A stretch of DNA of 57,925 nucleotides from NCBI GenBank assembly GCA_003278045.1, contig QCHG01000009.1, positions 1-57,925 on the forward strand, read 5' to 3'. Below the pieces are notes generated by a model. That model saw nothing but the letters and a program-made list of their open reading frames with translations. It had not been told where the DNA came from and did no database searches. Positions 9,493 to 17,569 of the stretch are shown here, one piece after another. Source of the stretch: Prochlorococcus sp. AG-402-A04. GTDB taxonomy: Bacteria > Cyanobacteriota > Cyanobacteriia > PCC-6307 > Cyanobiaceae. The position numbers and the translations under genes were made by a program. Position 1 is the first letter of the stretch. Each line of letters starts with the position of its first letter.

Positions 9493-10728
9493 TTGAGTAA
9501 TTCCGGCAAAGCTGAGGTTCTTATTCCCAGAAGCCTTTGTTTAATCGAAGATATAGATAACCTCATTATCGATGTAGAGGATTTATGTTCAGTTTCCATT
9601 TGTTGGGAGGATGGATTTGTTTCTGAGTTAAAGCCTTTAAAAAATAAAGTTACAAAACCAAAAAATATTTTATTCCCAAGATTTGTTGAAACGCATTCGC
9701 ATTTTGATAAATCTTTTACATGGGAAGACTTTCCTAATCTGGAATCAAACTATGGAGGAGCATTATCAGTAAATCTTGAAGAACATAAAACTAGAACTAC
9801 AGATAAGGTTCTTGAAAGAGTTGAGAAATCATTAAAACTCGCCATACAAAATGGATACCGAGCTATTAGAAGTCATATTGATACTTATAAAAGTCAATCT
9901 ATTGATATTTGGATTGAACTTTTTAAATTACAAAAAAAATTTTCATCTGAGTTGACTTTACAATTCGTTGCTCTGGCTCCATTGGAATTCTGGGATACAA
10001 CTAATGGAGAAGATTTGGCAAAAATATTATCCTCTAATGGAGGTATTTTAGGAGGTGTAATTGTTCCTCCTTTCAATAAAAAAGATACAAGCAAATTTCT
10101 CTCAAAGATGCTTCATCTAGCTAGTAAATATAAATTAGAAATTGATTTTCATATAGACGAATCGACCATTGAGCCTGGAGCGGGAATAAAAGTTTTATTA
10201 GAGACAATCGAAAATTTAAAAATTAAAAGTATTCCAATTACTTGTAGTCATTTGAGTAGTCTTATTTCTCTAAGTCATAGAGAGATTTTAAATTTAGGAG
10301 AAAAAATGGCTGAGAAAAATATTAAAGTTATTGCTTTACCTTTAACAAATTTTTGGCTGCTCAATCGACGTAATAAAACTACCTCATTAAAAAGACCAGT
10401 TGCTCCAATAAAGCAATTACAAAAATCACACGTGGATGTATCTCTAGGTAGTGATAACGTTCAAGATCCCTGGTACCCATTTGGTAATTTTGATCCTTTT
10501 TATTTGTTGTCTTGCTCTATACCTATGCTTCAACTAAATCCCTGGGAGAGAATGACTCTATCTTCTATTTTTTTAGCTCCAAGCAGATTATTAAACTTAA
10601 AATGGGATGGTTTAATTCAAAAGGGTTGCCCTGCTGATTTTGTGATTTTAGATGCACAAAGATGGGCAGATGTTTTTTCGAGTTCATTAAAGAGAAAAGT
10701 GTTTATAAAGGGCGATTTATATTGCTAA
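9493..10728 (+). CDS. Cytosine-deaminase-like amidohydrolase
   Basis: This 411-residue metal-dependent hydrolase has the zinc or iron ligands of the CodA branch: H68 and H70 (VETHSHFDK), H220 and E223 (DFHIDES), H253 (TCSHLS) and D321 (GSDNVQDPWYPFG). The segment around D321 is very close to that of cytosine deaminase. The substrate is not certain, since CodA-like enzymes also act on other cyclic amidines and ureas. The start is a TTG; no ATG lies upstream in frame. The FAD-oxidase gene follows after 38 bp on the same strand, suggesting a two-gene operon. I infer a shared pathway but cannot name the substrate. Confidence 0.8.
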   Translation: MSNSGKAEVLIPRSLCLIEDIDNLIIDVEDLCSVSICWEDGFVSELKPLKNKVTKPKNILFPRFVETHSHFDKSFTWEDFPNLESNYGGALSVNLEEHKTRTTDKVLERVEKSLKLAIQNGYRAIRSHIDTYKSQSIDIWIELFKLQKKFSSELTLQFVALAPLEFWDTTNGEDLAKILSSNGGILGGVIVPPFNKKDTSKFLSKMLHLASKYKLEIDFHIDESTIEPGAGIKVLLETIENLKIKSIPITCSHLSSLISLSHREILNLGEKMAEKNIKVIALPLTNFWLLNRRNKTTSLKRPVAPIKQLQKSHVDVSLGSDNVQDPWYPFGNFDPFYLLSCSIPMLQLNPWERMTLSSIFLAPSRLLNLKWDGLIQKGCPADFVILDAQRWADVFSSSLKRKVFIKGDLYC

Positions 10729-10766
10729 TCGGCTAATTTATATACAAAACAATAAGAATTTAATTA

Positions 10767-12122
10767 ATGACATCAAATACTCTTAAATTTATAGACAAAT
10801 TTAGGGAAGTTAAAAACTTAGAGATAATTGAAAGCCAATCTGACATAAAAAGGCTTTCAAAAGATTTTTATAACTACTCTCCAATCCTTACTGAAAAATT
10901 AGACGAATGTATTGCTGATTTGGTGGTAAGACCTAGTGATCACAAAGCAGTAAAGGAAGTAGCAGAAATTTGTTGGGAATTCTCTATCCCACTTACTTTG
11001 AGGGGTTCAGGTACAGGTAATTATGGACAAGCTGTCCCATTGTTTAAAGGAGTTGTAATGCAGATGAGTCACTTTAATAAGTTAGAAGAATTTGATCCAG
11101 ATACAGGTTTTGTAAAAGTACAGTCTGGCTGTGTGATGGGAGATTTGAATAAACAATTAGAGAAATATGGGAGGGAATTGAGGTTGCTTCCTAGTACTTG
11201 GAAAACTGCAACAATTGGAGGTTTTATTGCAGGTGGATCAGGAGGTATTGGTTCAATTAGGTGGGGATTTTTAAGAGATCCAGGAAATCTTATTGGTTTA
11301 GAGGCAGTAACGATTAATAAAAAACCTGAATTATTAAAATTTGATGCTGAAGAATCAGAACCTCTAAATCATGCTTATGGGACTAATGGAATAATTACTT
11401 CTTTACTACTTGCTACTGATATCAAACGTAAGTGGTATTCAATAGTTATAGACTGTATTGAATTTAAAAAAGCAATAGAAATATTAAAAACTCTCACCAG
11501 CGCAGCAATTGATCTGAAACTAGGAGCAATTCTTGAAGATGAAATTGTAGATCAAATGCCAAAATGGCTTAAAAGTAATGCTAGAAGTCACAAGATATTA
11601 ATTCAATCTACTTTTGGAGGAACAAAAACGATCGAGTTGATTTGTAAAAAATTCAAAGTTGAATTTATTCTCCTTGGGGAAGAAGAAAAACTCGTTAATG
11701 GAATTTCTGAAGTTGTATGGAACCATACAACTCTTCATATGAGGTCTAAGGACAAAAATTGGACTTATTTACAGATGCTTTTGCCACTTAATAATGAACT
11801 AGAATTGATTAATTTTTTGAGAAAAAAATGGGGTAGAAAGGTTCTTTGGCATTTAGAGGCAGTTTCTCAACAAGGATCACCGCGATTAGCGGCATTACCT
11901 GTATTAAGGTGGAATGGGATAGATGAATTAAATGAAATAATGGAAGATTGTAAGAAACTTGGGGCGTTTATTTTTAATCCCCATGTTTTAACTGTCGAAG
12001 GCGGAGGCCTAGGAGTGATTGACGCAGATCAAGTAAAAGCGAAATTAAAATTTGATCCTAAAGGGCTATTAAATCCTGGAAAATTGGAAGGTTGGGAAGT
12101 AAAGGAACAATTTAATATTTAA
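10767..12122 (+). CDS. FAD-linked oxidase/dehydrogenase (GlcD/VAO family)
   Basis: This 451-residue protein begins with an FAD-binding type 4 (PCMH) domain. VVRPSDHKAV is near residue 53, the pyrophosphate loop RGSGTGNYGQ at 79-88, and the Gly-rich GGFIAGGSGGIGS at 151-163. A C-terminal oxidase domain ends with a segment around PHVLTVEGGGLGVI and FDPKGLLNPGK, typical of GlcD-like enzymes. No histidine or cysteine for covalent FAD attachment is obvious in the usual place. The substrate is unknown; 2-hydroxyacid or alcohol oxidation is usual for the family. The stop overlaps the convergent folC stop by 4 nt. Confidence 0.8.
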   Translation: MTSNTLKFIDKFREVKNLEIIESQSDIKRLSKDFYNYSPILTEKLDECIADLVVRPSDHKAVKEVAEICWEFSIPLTLRGSGTGNYGQAVPLFKGVVMQMSHFNKLEEFDPDTGFVKVQSGCVMGDLNKQLEKYGRELRLLPSTWKTATIGGFIAGGSGGIGSIRWGFLRDPGNLIGLEAVTINKKPELLKFDAEESEPLNHAYGTNGIITSLLLATDIKRKWYSIVIDCIEFKKAIEILKTLTSAAIDLKLGAILEDEIVDQMPKWLKSNARSHKILIQSTFGGTKTIELICKKFKVEFILLGEEEKLVNGISEVVWNHTTLHMRSKDKNWTYLQMLLPLNNELELINFLRKKWGRKVLWHLEAVSQQGSPRLAALPVLRWNGIDELNEIMEDCKKLGAFIFNPHVLTVEGGGLGVIDADQVKAKLKFDPKGLLNPGKLEGWEVKEQFNI

Positions 12123-13348
12123 CATTTCTGTTTATTTGCAAATTTAATAAATTCAGCAACTAAAAAAATAGAACCCGTTAGGACTGGACGATTAGTTGGC
12201 CATTTTTCTAGTGAAAATAAATAATCAATGGCAAGTTCAAATGTTTTAAATTCAATTGTTTTTTGAAGGTCAATTTCTTTAATCTGAGAAAGATCTTTTA
12301 ATTGCCAACTAGGTTGGTTTGGCACTGGCACAAGTAATAAGTGATCATTTTTCTTTAGAAGAGTTTTTAATATTGCGTAAAAATCTTTTTGTCTTTGGAC
12401 ACCTAAAATCCAATAGATTCCTTTATCTTCATTCTCCCAATTACTTCGCTCATGAGAGAGTGCTTTTGCAGCAGGATAATTATGTGCACAATCTACAAGA
12501 ATTTCTTTGTTCAAAAAATTTATTATTTCTAGCCTTCCCTGCCAAGATGTCTTTTTAAGACCTTCAGATATGTGTGTTCCTTTTATATTAAATCCCAAAT
12601 TATTCAACGCTTCAATTGCTCCTAAAGCTACTGAAGCATTTTGCTTTTGAAAAATTCCTTTTAATCCAAGCTCATAGCTGTTTGAAATTGAATCTTTCCA
12701 GATAATTTCTGCTCCAACCTCTTTAACTTTTTTGGTTATTAAATTTTCAACTTGACTATTTTGTTTGCATGAGATGACAAATGAGTTTTTTTCAATAACT
12801 GCTAATTTTTCTTCGGCAATTTTTTCAATAGTATCTCCAAGAAATTCTTTATGGTCTAAACCAATATTCCCAATAGCAATTATTGGTCTAGATTTATGGG
12901 CTGTTGTCGCGTCTAATCGTCCCCCTAAGCCAGCTTCAAGAATGAGCAATTCAACTTTTTTATTATCAAAGAAATTTAGTGCGCAGCAAATGATTTTTTC
13001 AAAAGGAGTTAATTCAAATGTTGAAAATTTCTCTTCTATTAATCTGTAGATTTTTTCAAAATCAGTATTGTTAATATTTTTTTTATTTACTCTAATTCTC
13101 TCGCATACGTCCAAAAGGTGGGGAGATGTCGTTACGCCAAAATTCCTTTTAGCTTCAAAAAGTATATTTTCTAAATATGCCGCGATTGATCCTTTCCCAT
13201 TGGTTCCAATAATTTGTATCGCAGGGATATTCTCGCAAGGATTACCAAGTTCTTGAAGTGCTTTTTTAATTCTTGATAAACCTAACTTGATATTATCCCT
13301 TTCATATTTGGGTGATAATTCAAAAAATTTTAAATTTGCATTTTTCAA
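12119..13348 (-). CDS. folC: Folylpolyglutamate/dihydrofolate synthase
   Basis: FolC adds glutamate to dihydropteroate and/or tetrahydrofolate. The 409-residue protein has the Mur-ligase-like ATP loop GTNGKGS at 48-54, the LEAGLGGRLDATT segment with the conserved Asp and Thr, and NIGLDHKEFLG. A C-terminal domain carries VDCAHNYPAA. The length fits the family. It lies 11 bp downstream of argD on the same strand and converges on the FAD-oxidase gene with a 4 nt overlap. Confidence 0.93.
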   Translation of the reverse strand: MKNANLKFFELSPKYERDNIKLGLSRIKKALQELGNPCENIPAIQIIGTNGKGSIAAYLENILFEAKRNFGVTTSPHLLDVCERIRVNKKNINNTDFEKIYRLIEEKFSTFELTPFEKIICCALNFFDNKKVELLILEAGLGGRLDATTAHKSRPIIAIGNIGLDHKEFLGDTIEKIAEEKLAVIEKNSFVISCKQNSQVENLITKKVKEVGAEIIWKDSISNSYELGLKGIFQKQNASVALGAIEALNNLGFNIKGTHISEGLKKTSWQGRLEIINFLNKEILVDCAHNYPAAKALSHERSNWENEDKGIYWILGVQRQKDFYAILKTLLKKNDHLLLVPVPNQPSWQLKDLSQIKEIDLQKTIEFKTFELAIDYLFSLEKWPTNRPVLTGSIFLVAEFIKFANKQKC

Positions 13349-13359
13349 AATTTAAATTG

Positions 13360-14535
13360 CTATAACTCTTCAAAAATTGAATTTAGCTTATTCAAAAGAA
13401 TATTAATTTCTCTTCGAGATATAACTAATGGTGGGACAATCCTTACAACATTTCCTCCTGCAGGAACTACAAGTAATCCCTTATCAAAAGCTTTTAATGT
13501 AATTTTTTTTGCATCAGCATAATCATCATTGATCACAAGACCTTGTATTAAACCTAAACCTCTTTTCCCGCTAATAATATTTGGAAATTTTTTTGATAAT
13601 TCTTCAAACCCAGCACTTAATTGTTCCCCTCTTAGATAAACATTATTGATAATATTTCTTCTATTTATCTCTTCTAATACTGTTAGGGCAGCTTTACAAG
13701 CGAATGGGTTCCCCCCAAAAGTGCTTGCATGATCTCCGGGAGAAAAAATGTTGGCTTTTTCTTTTACTAATAATGCTCCAATTGCATGACCTCCTCCTAA
13801 TCCTTTTGCAAGGGTGAATCCATCAGGTTCAATTCCTAAATTCTCATAACCCCACATTTTTCCAGTTCGACCTACTCCACTTTGAACCTCATCTAAAATG
13901 AGAAGAGAATTATATTTATCACATATTTCTCTCAGGCTTTTAAAAAATATTTTACTTCCAGGAATTACGCCGCCTTCTCCTTGGATTGGTTCAACTAAAA
14001 CGCCGGAAATTTTTTGATCATTATTTTCACACTCTTCAAATAATTTTTTTACCGAATCAAAATTGTTAAATTTAAAAAATTTGAACCCTTGAATCATTGG
14101 TTCGAAACCTTTTTGATATTTGGGCTGTCCAGTGGCACTCAAGGCTGCAAGCGTCCTTCCATGAAAGCTGGATTCTGCTGCGAGAATAATTGATTCTTTA
14201 CCTTTATTTGTTGTATTACCATATTTTTTAATTAATTTAATTGCTGATTCATTTGCTTCCGCACCACTATTGCAGAAGAAGACGCTTTTAGCACAACTCA
14301 TATTCGTTAAAGTTCTGCTTAATTGTTCTTGTTCTTCAATGTTGTAAAGATTGGAAATGTGCTGAATCTTTTTTAGTTGAGTTGATAACCTTCTTCTCAA
14401 GACTCTGTCGCTATGTCCAAGACTACAAGTTGCTATGCCAGCTACTGCATCAAGATACTTTTTACCTGTTTTGTCCCATAACCAACAACCTTTTCCTTTT
14501 TTGAAAGATATATCGAATCGACTATAGGTATTCAT
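13360..14535 (-). CDS. argD: Acetylornithine aminotransferase
   Basis: ArgD is the PLP enzyme making N-acetylornithine in arginine synthesis. With the start at the ATG ending at 14535 the protein has 391 residues, beginning MNTYSRFDISF. It carries SGAEANESAIK (90-100), SSFHGRT, D215 in ILDEVQSG and the PLP lysine K244 in LAKGLGGG. The open frame continues upstream, but that part is the tRNA-Leu gene, so it is not protein. Only five bases separate the end of the tRNA from this ATG, leaving no room for a normal ribosome binding site. The mRNA may be cut out behind the tRNA and be leaderless. folC follows 11 bp later. Confidence 0.95.
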   Translation of the reverse strand: MNTYSRFDISFKKGKGCWLWDKTGKKYLDAVAGIATCSLGHSDRVLRRRLSTQLKKIQHISNLYNIEEQEQLSRTLTNMSCAKSVFFCNSGAEANESAIKLIKKYGNTTNKGKESIILAAESSFHGRTLAALSATGQPKYQKGFEPMIQGFKFFKFNNFDSVKKLFEECENNDQKISGVLVEPIQGEGGVIPGSKIFFKSLREICDKYNSLLILDEVQSGVGRTGKMWGYENLGIEPDGFTLAKGLGGGHAIGALLVKEKANIFSPGDHASTFGGNPFACKAALTVLEEINRRNIINNVYLRGEQLSAGFEELSKKFPNIISGKRGLGLIQGLVINDDYADAKKITLKAFDKGLLVVPAGGNVVRIVPPLVISRREINILLNKLNSIFEEL

Positions 14536-14540
14536 CAAAG

Positions 14541-14622
14541 TGGGAGCGGTCGGACTTGAACCGACATACCCGAAGGTGCCGCATTTTGAGTGCGGTGCGT
14601 CTACCAATTCCACCACGCTCCC
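14541..14622 (-). tRNA. trnL: tRNA-Leu (CAA)
   Basis: The minus strand gives an 82 nt class II tRNA. GGGAGCG pairs with CGCTCCC and the discriminator is A73. The anticodon stem CCGCA/TGCGG closes the loop CTCAAAA with anticodon CAA, and a long variable arm (CACCTTCGGGTATG) is followed by the T arm with TTCAAGT. These are leucine tRNA features. The 3' end lies five bases before the argD start codon. Confidence 0.95.
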
Positions 14623-14649
14623 AAGGCTTTTGAAAAAATGAACTTTTTT

Positions 14650-14655
14650 ATTATA
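14650..14655 (-). promoter_or_regulatory. Possible -10 element for tRNA-Leu/argD
   Basis: On the minus strand a perfect TATAAT lies 27 nt before the first base of tRNA-Leu, which would give a short precursor leader. No good -35 hexamer is visible at the right distance. In such AT-rich DNA a TATAAT can occur by chance, but its position fits a stable-RNA promoter. Confidence 0.4.
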
Positions 14656-14862
14656 ACAAAAATCAACTTATTGACTATTGTTTTGATCAAGGAACAGTTA
14701 TCAAGATAACGTATGTTAATAGTTAATCTTCTCGATAAAAAATTAGAATTATTTATTGCATTTGCTGACAAGAAATGAGGGTAAAAAAGAAAATTTAAAC
14801 ATTTCTGATACAGTTTTGCGATTAAATGTGCTTAAAAGTCTTTTTTGAAAGGAGATAGCTTC

Positions 14863-15009
14863 ATGATTAGTAATATTGTGTTATATTTGATAAAAAAGCA
14901 AATGTCTAAAATTCAAGCTAAAAAATTATCACTCAAATTTGTCCCTTATCTTTTTATTGCAGTAACTATACTTACAACATTCGGACCTAATGGTGGAACT
15001 TGGGCATGA
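14863..15009 (+). CDS. 48-residue putative single-pass membrane micro-protein
   Basis: The ATG is preceded by AAAGGAG (14848-14854) at 8 nt spacing, one of the clearest Shine-Dalgarno sequences in the window. The frame encodes a basic N-terminal half (residues to about 28, with KIQAKKLSLK), one hydrophobic helix (YLFIAVTILTTF) and a short end FGPNGGTWA. A second in-frame ATG at 14902 would give a 35-residue form. I recognise no family. The stop overlaps the next micro-ORF as ATGA, so the two are probably coupled. The 530 bp between tRNA-Leu and murA holds nothing else obvious. Confidence 0.5.
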   Translation: MISNIVLYLIKKQMSKIQAKKLSLKFVPYLFIAVTILTTFGPNGGTWA

Positions 15010-15116
15010 ACGAATTCAATTTTAATGGTTTAAATAAAATTTGGTCTAATCGCTTTCTAGTTTTGTTTATATTATTTTTGGGTTGTGTTTCATTAATCAA
15101 TATTGCTTACGTTTGA
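15006..15116 (+). CDS. 36-residue putative membrane micro-protein, coupled to the previous one
   Basis: The ATG overlaps the stop of the upstream micro-ORF (ATGA at 15006-15009). The product has a polar start (NEFNFNGLNKIWSNR) and one strong hydrophobic helix (FLVLFILFLGCVSLINIAYV) to the end. This looks like a single-pass membrane peptide. The family is not recognised. Its 3' end lies 39 bp from the end of murA, which is convergent. Confidence 0.45.
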   Translation: MNEFNFNGLNKIWSNRFLVLFILFLGCVSLINIAYV

Positions 15117-15154
15117 ATCAATTTTCTTATCTTTAATAATATATTTGAAAAAGA

Positions 15155-16525
15155 CTAAGCTGCTTCGATTCTTGAAAGATTCTCAGATTTAGGTTCAATT
15201 TTATATCCATTCTCCTCAAAAGTACTTTTACTGATCTCTCTAATTATTTTTACACCTAGATTTTTTAGTTTTAATTCAAAATTTTCGTAACCTCTATCTA
15301 AATGTTCTAATCCATAGATCTTACTACTACCTTTTGCGATGATTCCTGCAATTGTTAATGCGGCTGATGATCTTAAATCTGAGCCAACTAGATTCATCCC
15401 ATTAATTGTTTTAACACCTTTGATGTAAGCTACGTTTTTGTTTAGTTTTATACGGGCGCCCATTTCATTAAGTAAATAAATATGATTCATTCTGTTTTCG
15501 AAAATTGTTTCAGTTATCTTTGATTCACCATTTGCGATTGTCATTAAAGCTGTAAATGGTGCCTGCAAATCAGTAGGGAAGCCTGGAAAAGGAGCTGTTT
15601 CAATATCTACTCCTTTAATCTCTTTACTCTTGATAGAAATCGAATTACCTTTAATCGTAATTTTACTCCCACTCTCTTGAAGCTTATCAGTAACAGCTTC
15701 AAGATGATGAGGGATTACTGGAGAAATTGTTATTGAAGAGGAAGTTGCAGCAGCAGCTATTAGAAAAGTTCCAGCTTCTATTCGGTCTGGAATTACTTTA
15801 TGGGTACATCCGCCAAGCTTATTAACACCATCAATAATAATTGTTTCTTTACCGGAGTCATAAATTTTTGCCCCCATTTTATTAAGCATTTGGCATAAAT
15901 CTTGAACTTCAGGCTCTCTAGCAGCATTTTCAATAGTAGTTCTTCCTTTGGCTAAAGATGCTGCCATTATTAAAGTTTCAGTCGCACCTACACTTGGACA
16001 ATTTAATTTAATATGAGTGCCATGAAGTCTATTTTTGTCCCCCCTTGTTTTTGCCTTTACAATTCCCTCTTCAATAATAATGTCTGCTCCTAGTGCGATT
16101 AATCCTTTAATGTGCTCGTCTATTGGCCTTGAACCAATATTGCATCCACCTGGCAACGGTACTTGAGCTTCTCCAAATTTAGTTAATAGTGCACCTATAC
16201 AAAAGAAACTAGCTCTTAATCCTTTAACAAGGTCATATGGAAGTTCTTTAATCGAAATAGTTGTTGGATCTATTTCTAGTTGGTTGTTTTTACGAACTAA
16301 ATTCACTCCTAAATTCTTTAAGATATTACCCATCTTTTCAATATCAGTGAGAAAAGGTACATTTTCAAGAATTATTTTTTCATTAGTTAGCAATGATGAG
16401 GCTAATAAAACTAAGGCGGAATTCTTCGCACCACTTATTTCAACTATTCCATTTAACTTGCCTTGGCCAAGAATCTTTAAATTTTGAGATTTAAGATATG
16501 ACTTCGTTTTGCTTCCGCAAATCAT
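15155..16525 (-). CDS. murA: UDP-N-acetylglucosamine 1-carboxyvinyltransferase
   Basis: MurA makes the first committed step of peptidoglycan synthesis, moving enolpyruvate from PEP to UDP-GlcNAc. The 456-residue protein has the two-domain repeat fold. Landmarks are ISGAKNSAL near 30-38 with the conserved Lys-Asn, the catalytic C128 in PLPGGCNIGSRP, the DRIEAGTFLI segment and the PGFPTDLQAP loop. The cysteine form is the fosfomycin-sensitive type. The N-terminus is about 15 residues longer than usual; a start a few codons later cannot be excluded. Confidence 0.96.
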   Translation of the reverse strand: MICGSKTKSYLKSQNLKILGQGKLNGIVEISGAKNSALVLLASSLLTNEKIILENVPFLTDIEKMGNILKNLGVNLVRKNNQLEIDPTTISIKELPYDLVKGLRASFFCIGALLTKFGEAQVPLPGGCNIGSRPIDEHIKGLIALGADIIIEEGIVKAKTRGDKNRLHGTHIKLNCPSVGATETLIMAASLAKGRTTIENAAREPEVQDLCQMLNKMGAKIYDSGKETIIIDGVNKLGGCTHKVIPDRIEAGTFLIAAAATSSSITISPVIPHHLEAVTDKLQESGSKITIKGNSISIKSKEIKGVDIETAPFPGFPTDLQAPFTALMTIANGESKITETIFENRMNHIYLLNEMGARIKLNKNVAYIKGVKTINGMNLVGSDLRSSAALTIAGIIAKGSSKIYGLEHLDRGYENFELKLKNLGVKIIREISKSTFEENGYKIEPKSENLSRIEAA

Positions 16526-16736
16526 TAAGACTTAATTTATTAGATTCATAATGACAAACTAATAATATTAAGTCCACCCTATGTAACGTCATGAATATTA
16601 ATTAAAAGTGAAAATGTATTTTTTTGATTTCTTAGGAAATAAAAATTTAATAAATAATTGATCAAAATATTTATGTAATTAAAATATAGTTGATAACAAA
16701 TTTTTCAAAATACTCATAGAAAATACTTTTTTAAAA

Positions 16737-17558
16737 ATAACTAGTAAAAACAATAATCTAGTTAAAAGATTTAGATCATTTAAAAGAGGATCATCTTCAA
16801 AAGATCAAGACTTTTTTTGCATAGAGGGTACACATCTCATTGCAGAATTGCTGAAATCTGGAAAAAATCCCTCTAAGATTTTAGTTACCGAAAAATGGCT
16901 AATAAAGAATCAAAATCTAAGCAAAAAATTTGATGAGTCATTAATAAATATTGTCTCAGAGGAAGTATTGGCATCTGCGATTTCAACAATTAATCCAGAT
17001 GGGATAGCAGCTTTAGTAGAGATTTCAGCAATACCTAATTATCAATTTAATAGAAAAGATGATTTTGTTCTTGTTCTCGACAGAATTCAAGATCCTGGGA
17101 ATATGGGTAATCTATTTAGAACCGCTTTAGCTGCGGGTGTTAATGCAATTTTTTTAGCTGGAGGTGCGCACCCATTAGGCCAAAAGGTATTAAGAGCATC
17201 CTCAGGCGCAGTTTTTCATCTGCCATTTTTAAGATTTGATGGCATTGAAGAAGAAATATTAAATTCTGTACTTAAGTCTTTGTCTGAATTATCAAATGTA
17301 GGATTTAAGATTTTCTCTACTAGTAGCCATAATGAGAGTTCAAAAAACCCTTCAAAACCTTACTGGGAAGTTGATTGGTCTAGACGTACAGCATTGATTT
17401 TGGGTAATGAAGGGCAAGGTATTCATAAAAAAATTCAAGAAGCTTTTAATGAAACAATTACAATTCCGCATAGCGAGATTGTAGAATCATTGAATGTGGC
17501 TTGTGTTGCAGTTCCGTTATTACTAGAACGAAAAAGAGTCGCATACACCTCTAAATAA
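16737..17558 (+). CDS. SpoU/TrmH-family RNA 2'-O-methyltransferase, start unresolved
   Basis: The SPOUT domain is clear: LVLDRIQDPGNMGNLFRTALAAG (motif 1, read in two parts LVLDRIQDPGN and MGNLFRTALAAG), ALILGNEGQGI (motif 2) and IPHSEIVESLNVACVAVPLL (motif 3). The family N-terminal substrate-binding region also reads in frame upstream, as ITSKNNNLVKRFRSFKRG then FFCIEGTHLIAELL. No ATG, GTG or TTG lies in frame before the TTG at 16848, and that TTG would cut through this domain. The frame is open from 16683. I give the start at the ATA at 16737, where related proteins usually begin, but it is a guess. A non-standard initiator or a sequence error are both possible. lpd follows 11 bp later. Confidence 0.82.
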   Translation: MTSKNNNLVKRFRSFKRGSSSKDQDFFCIEGTHLIAELLKSGKNPSKILVTEKWLIKNQNLSKKFDESLINIVSEEVLASAISTINPDGIAALVEISAIPNYQFNRKDDFVLVLDRIQDPGNMGNLFRTALAAGVNAIFLAGGAHPLGQKVLRASSGAVFHLPFLRFDGIEEEILNSVLKSLSELSNVGFKIFSTSSHNESSKNPSKPYWEVDWSRRTALILGNEGQGIHKKIQEAFNETITIPHSEIVESLNVACVAVPLLLERKRVAYTSK

Positions 17559-17569
17559 ATAAATAAAAA

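Noticed and set aside
14536-14616. N-terminal extension of ArgD upstream of MNTYSRF
   Set aside because: The frame is open, but the DNA is a complete tRNA-Leu gene; related ArgD proteins begin near MNTYSRF.
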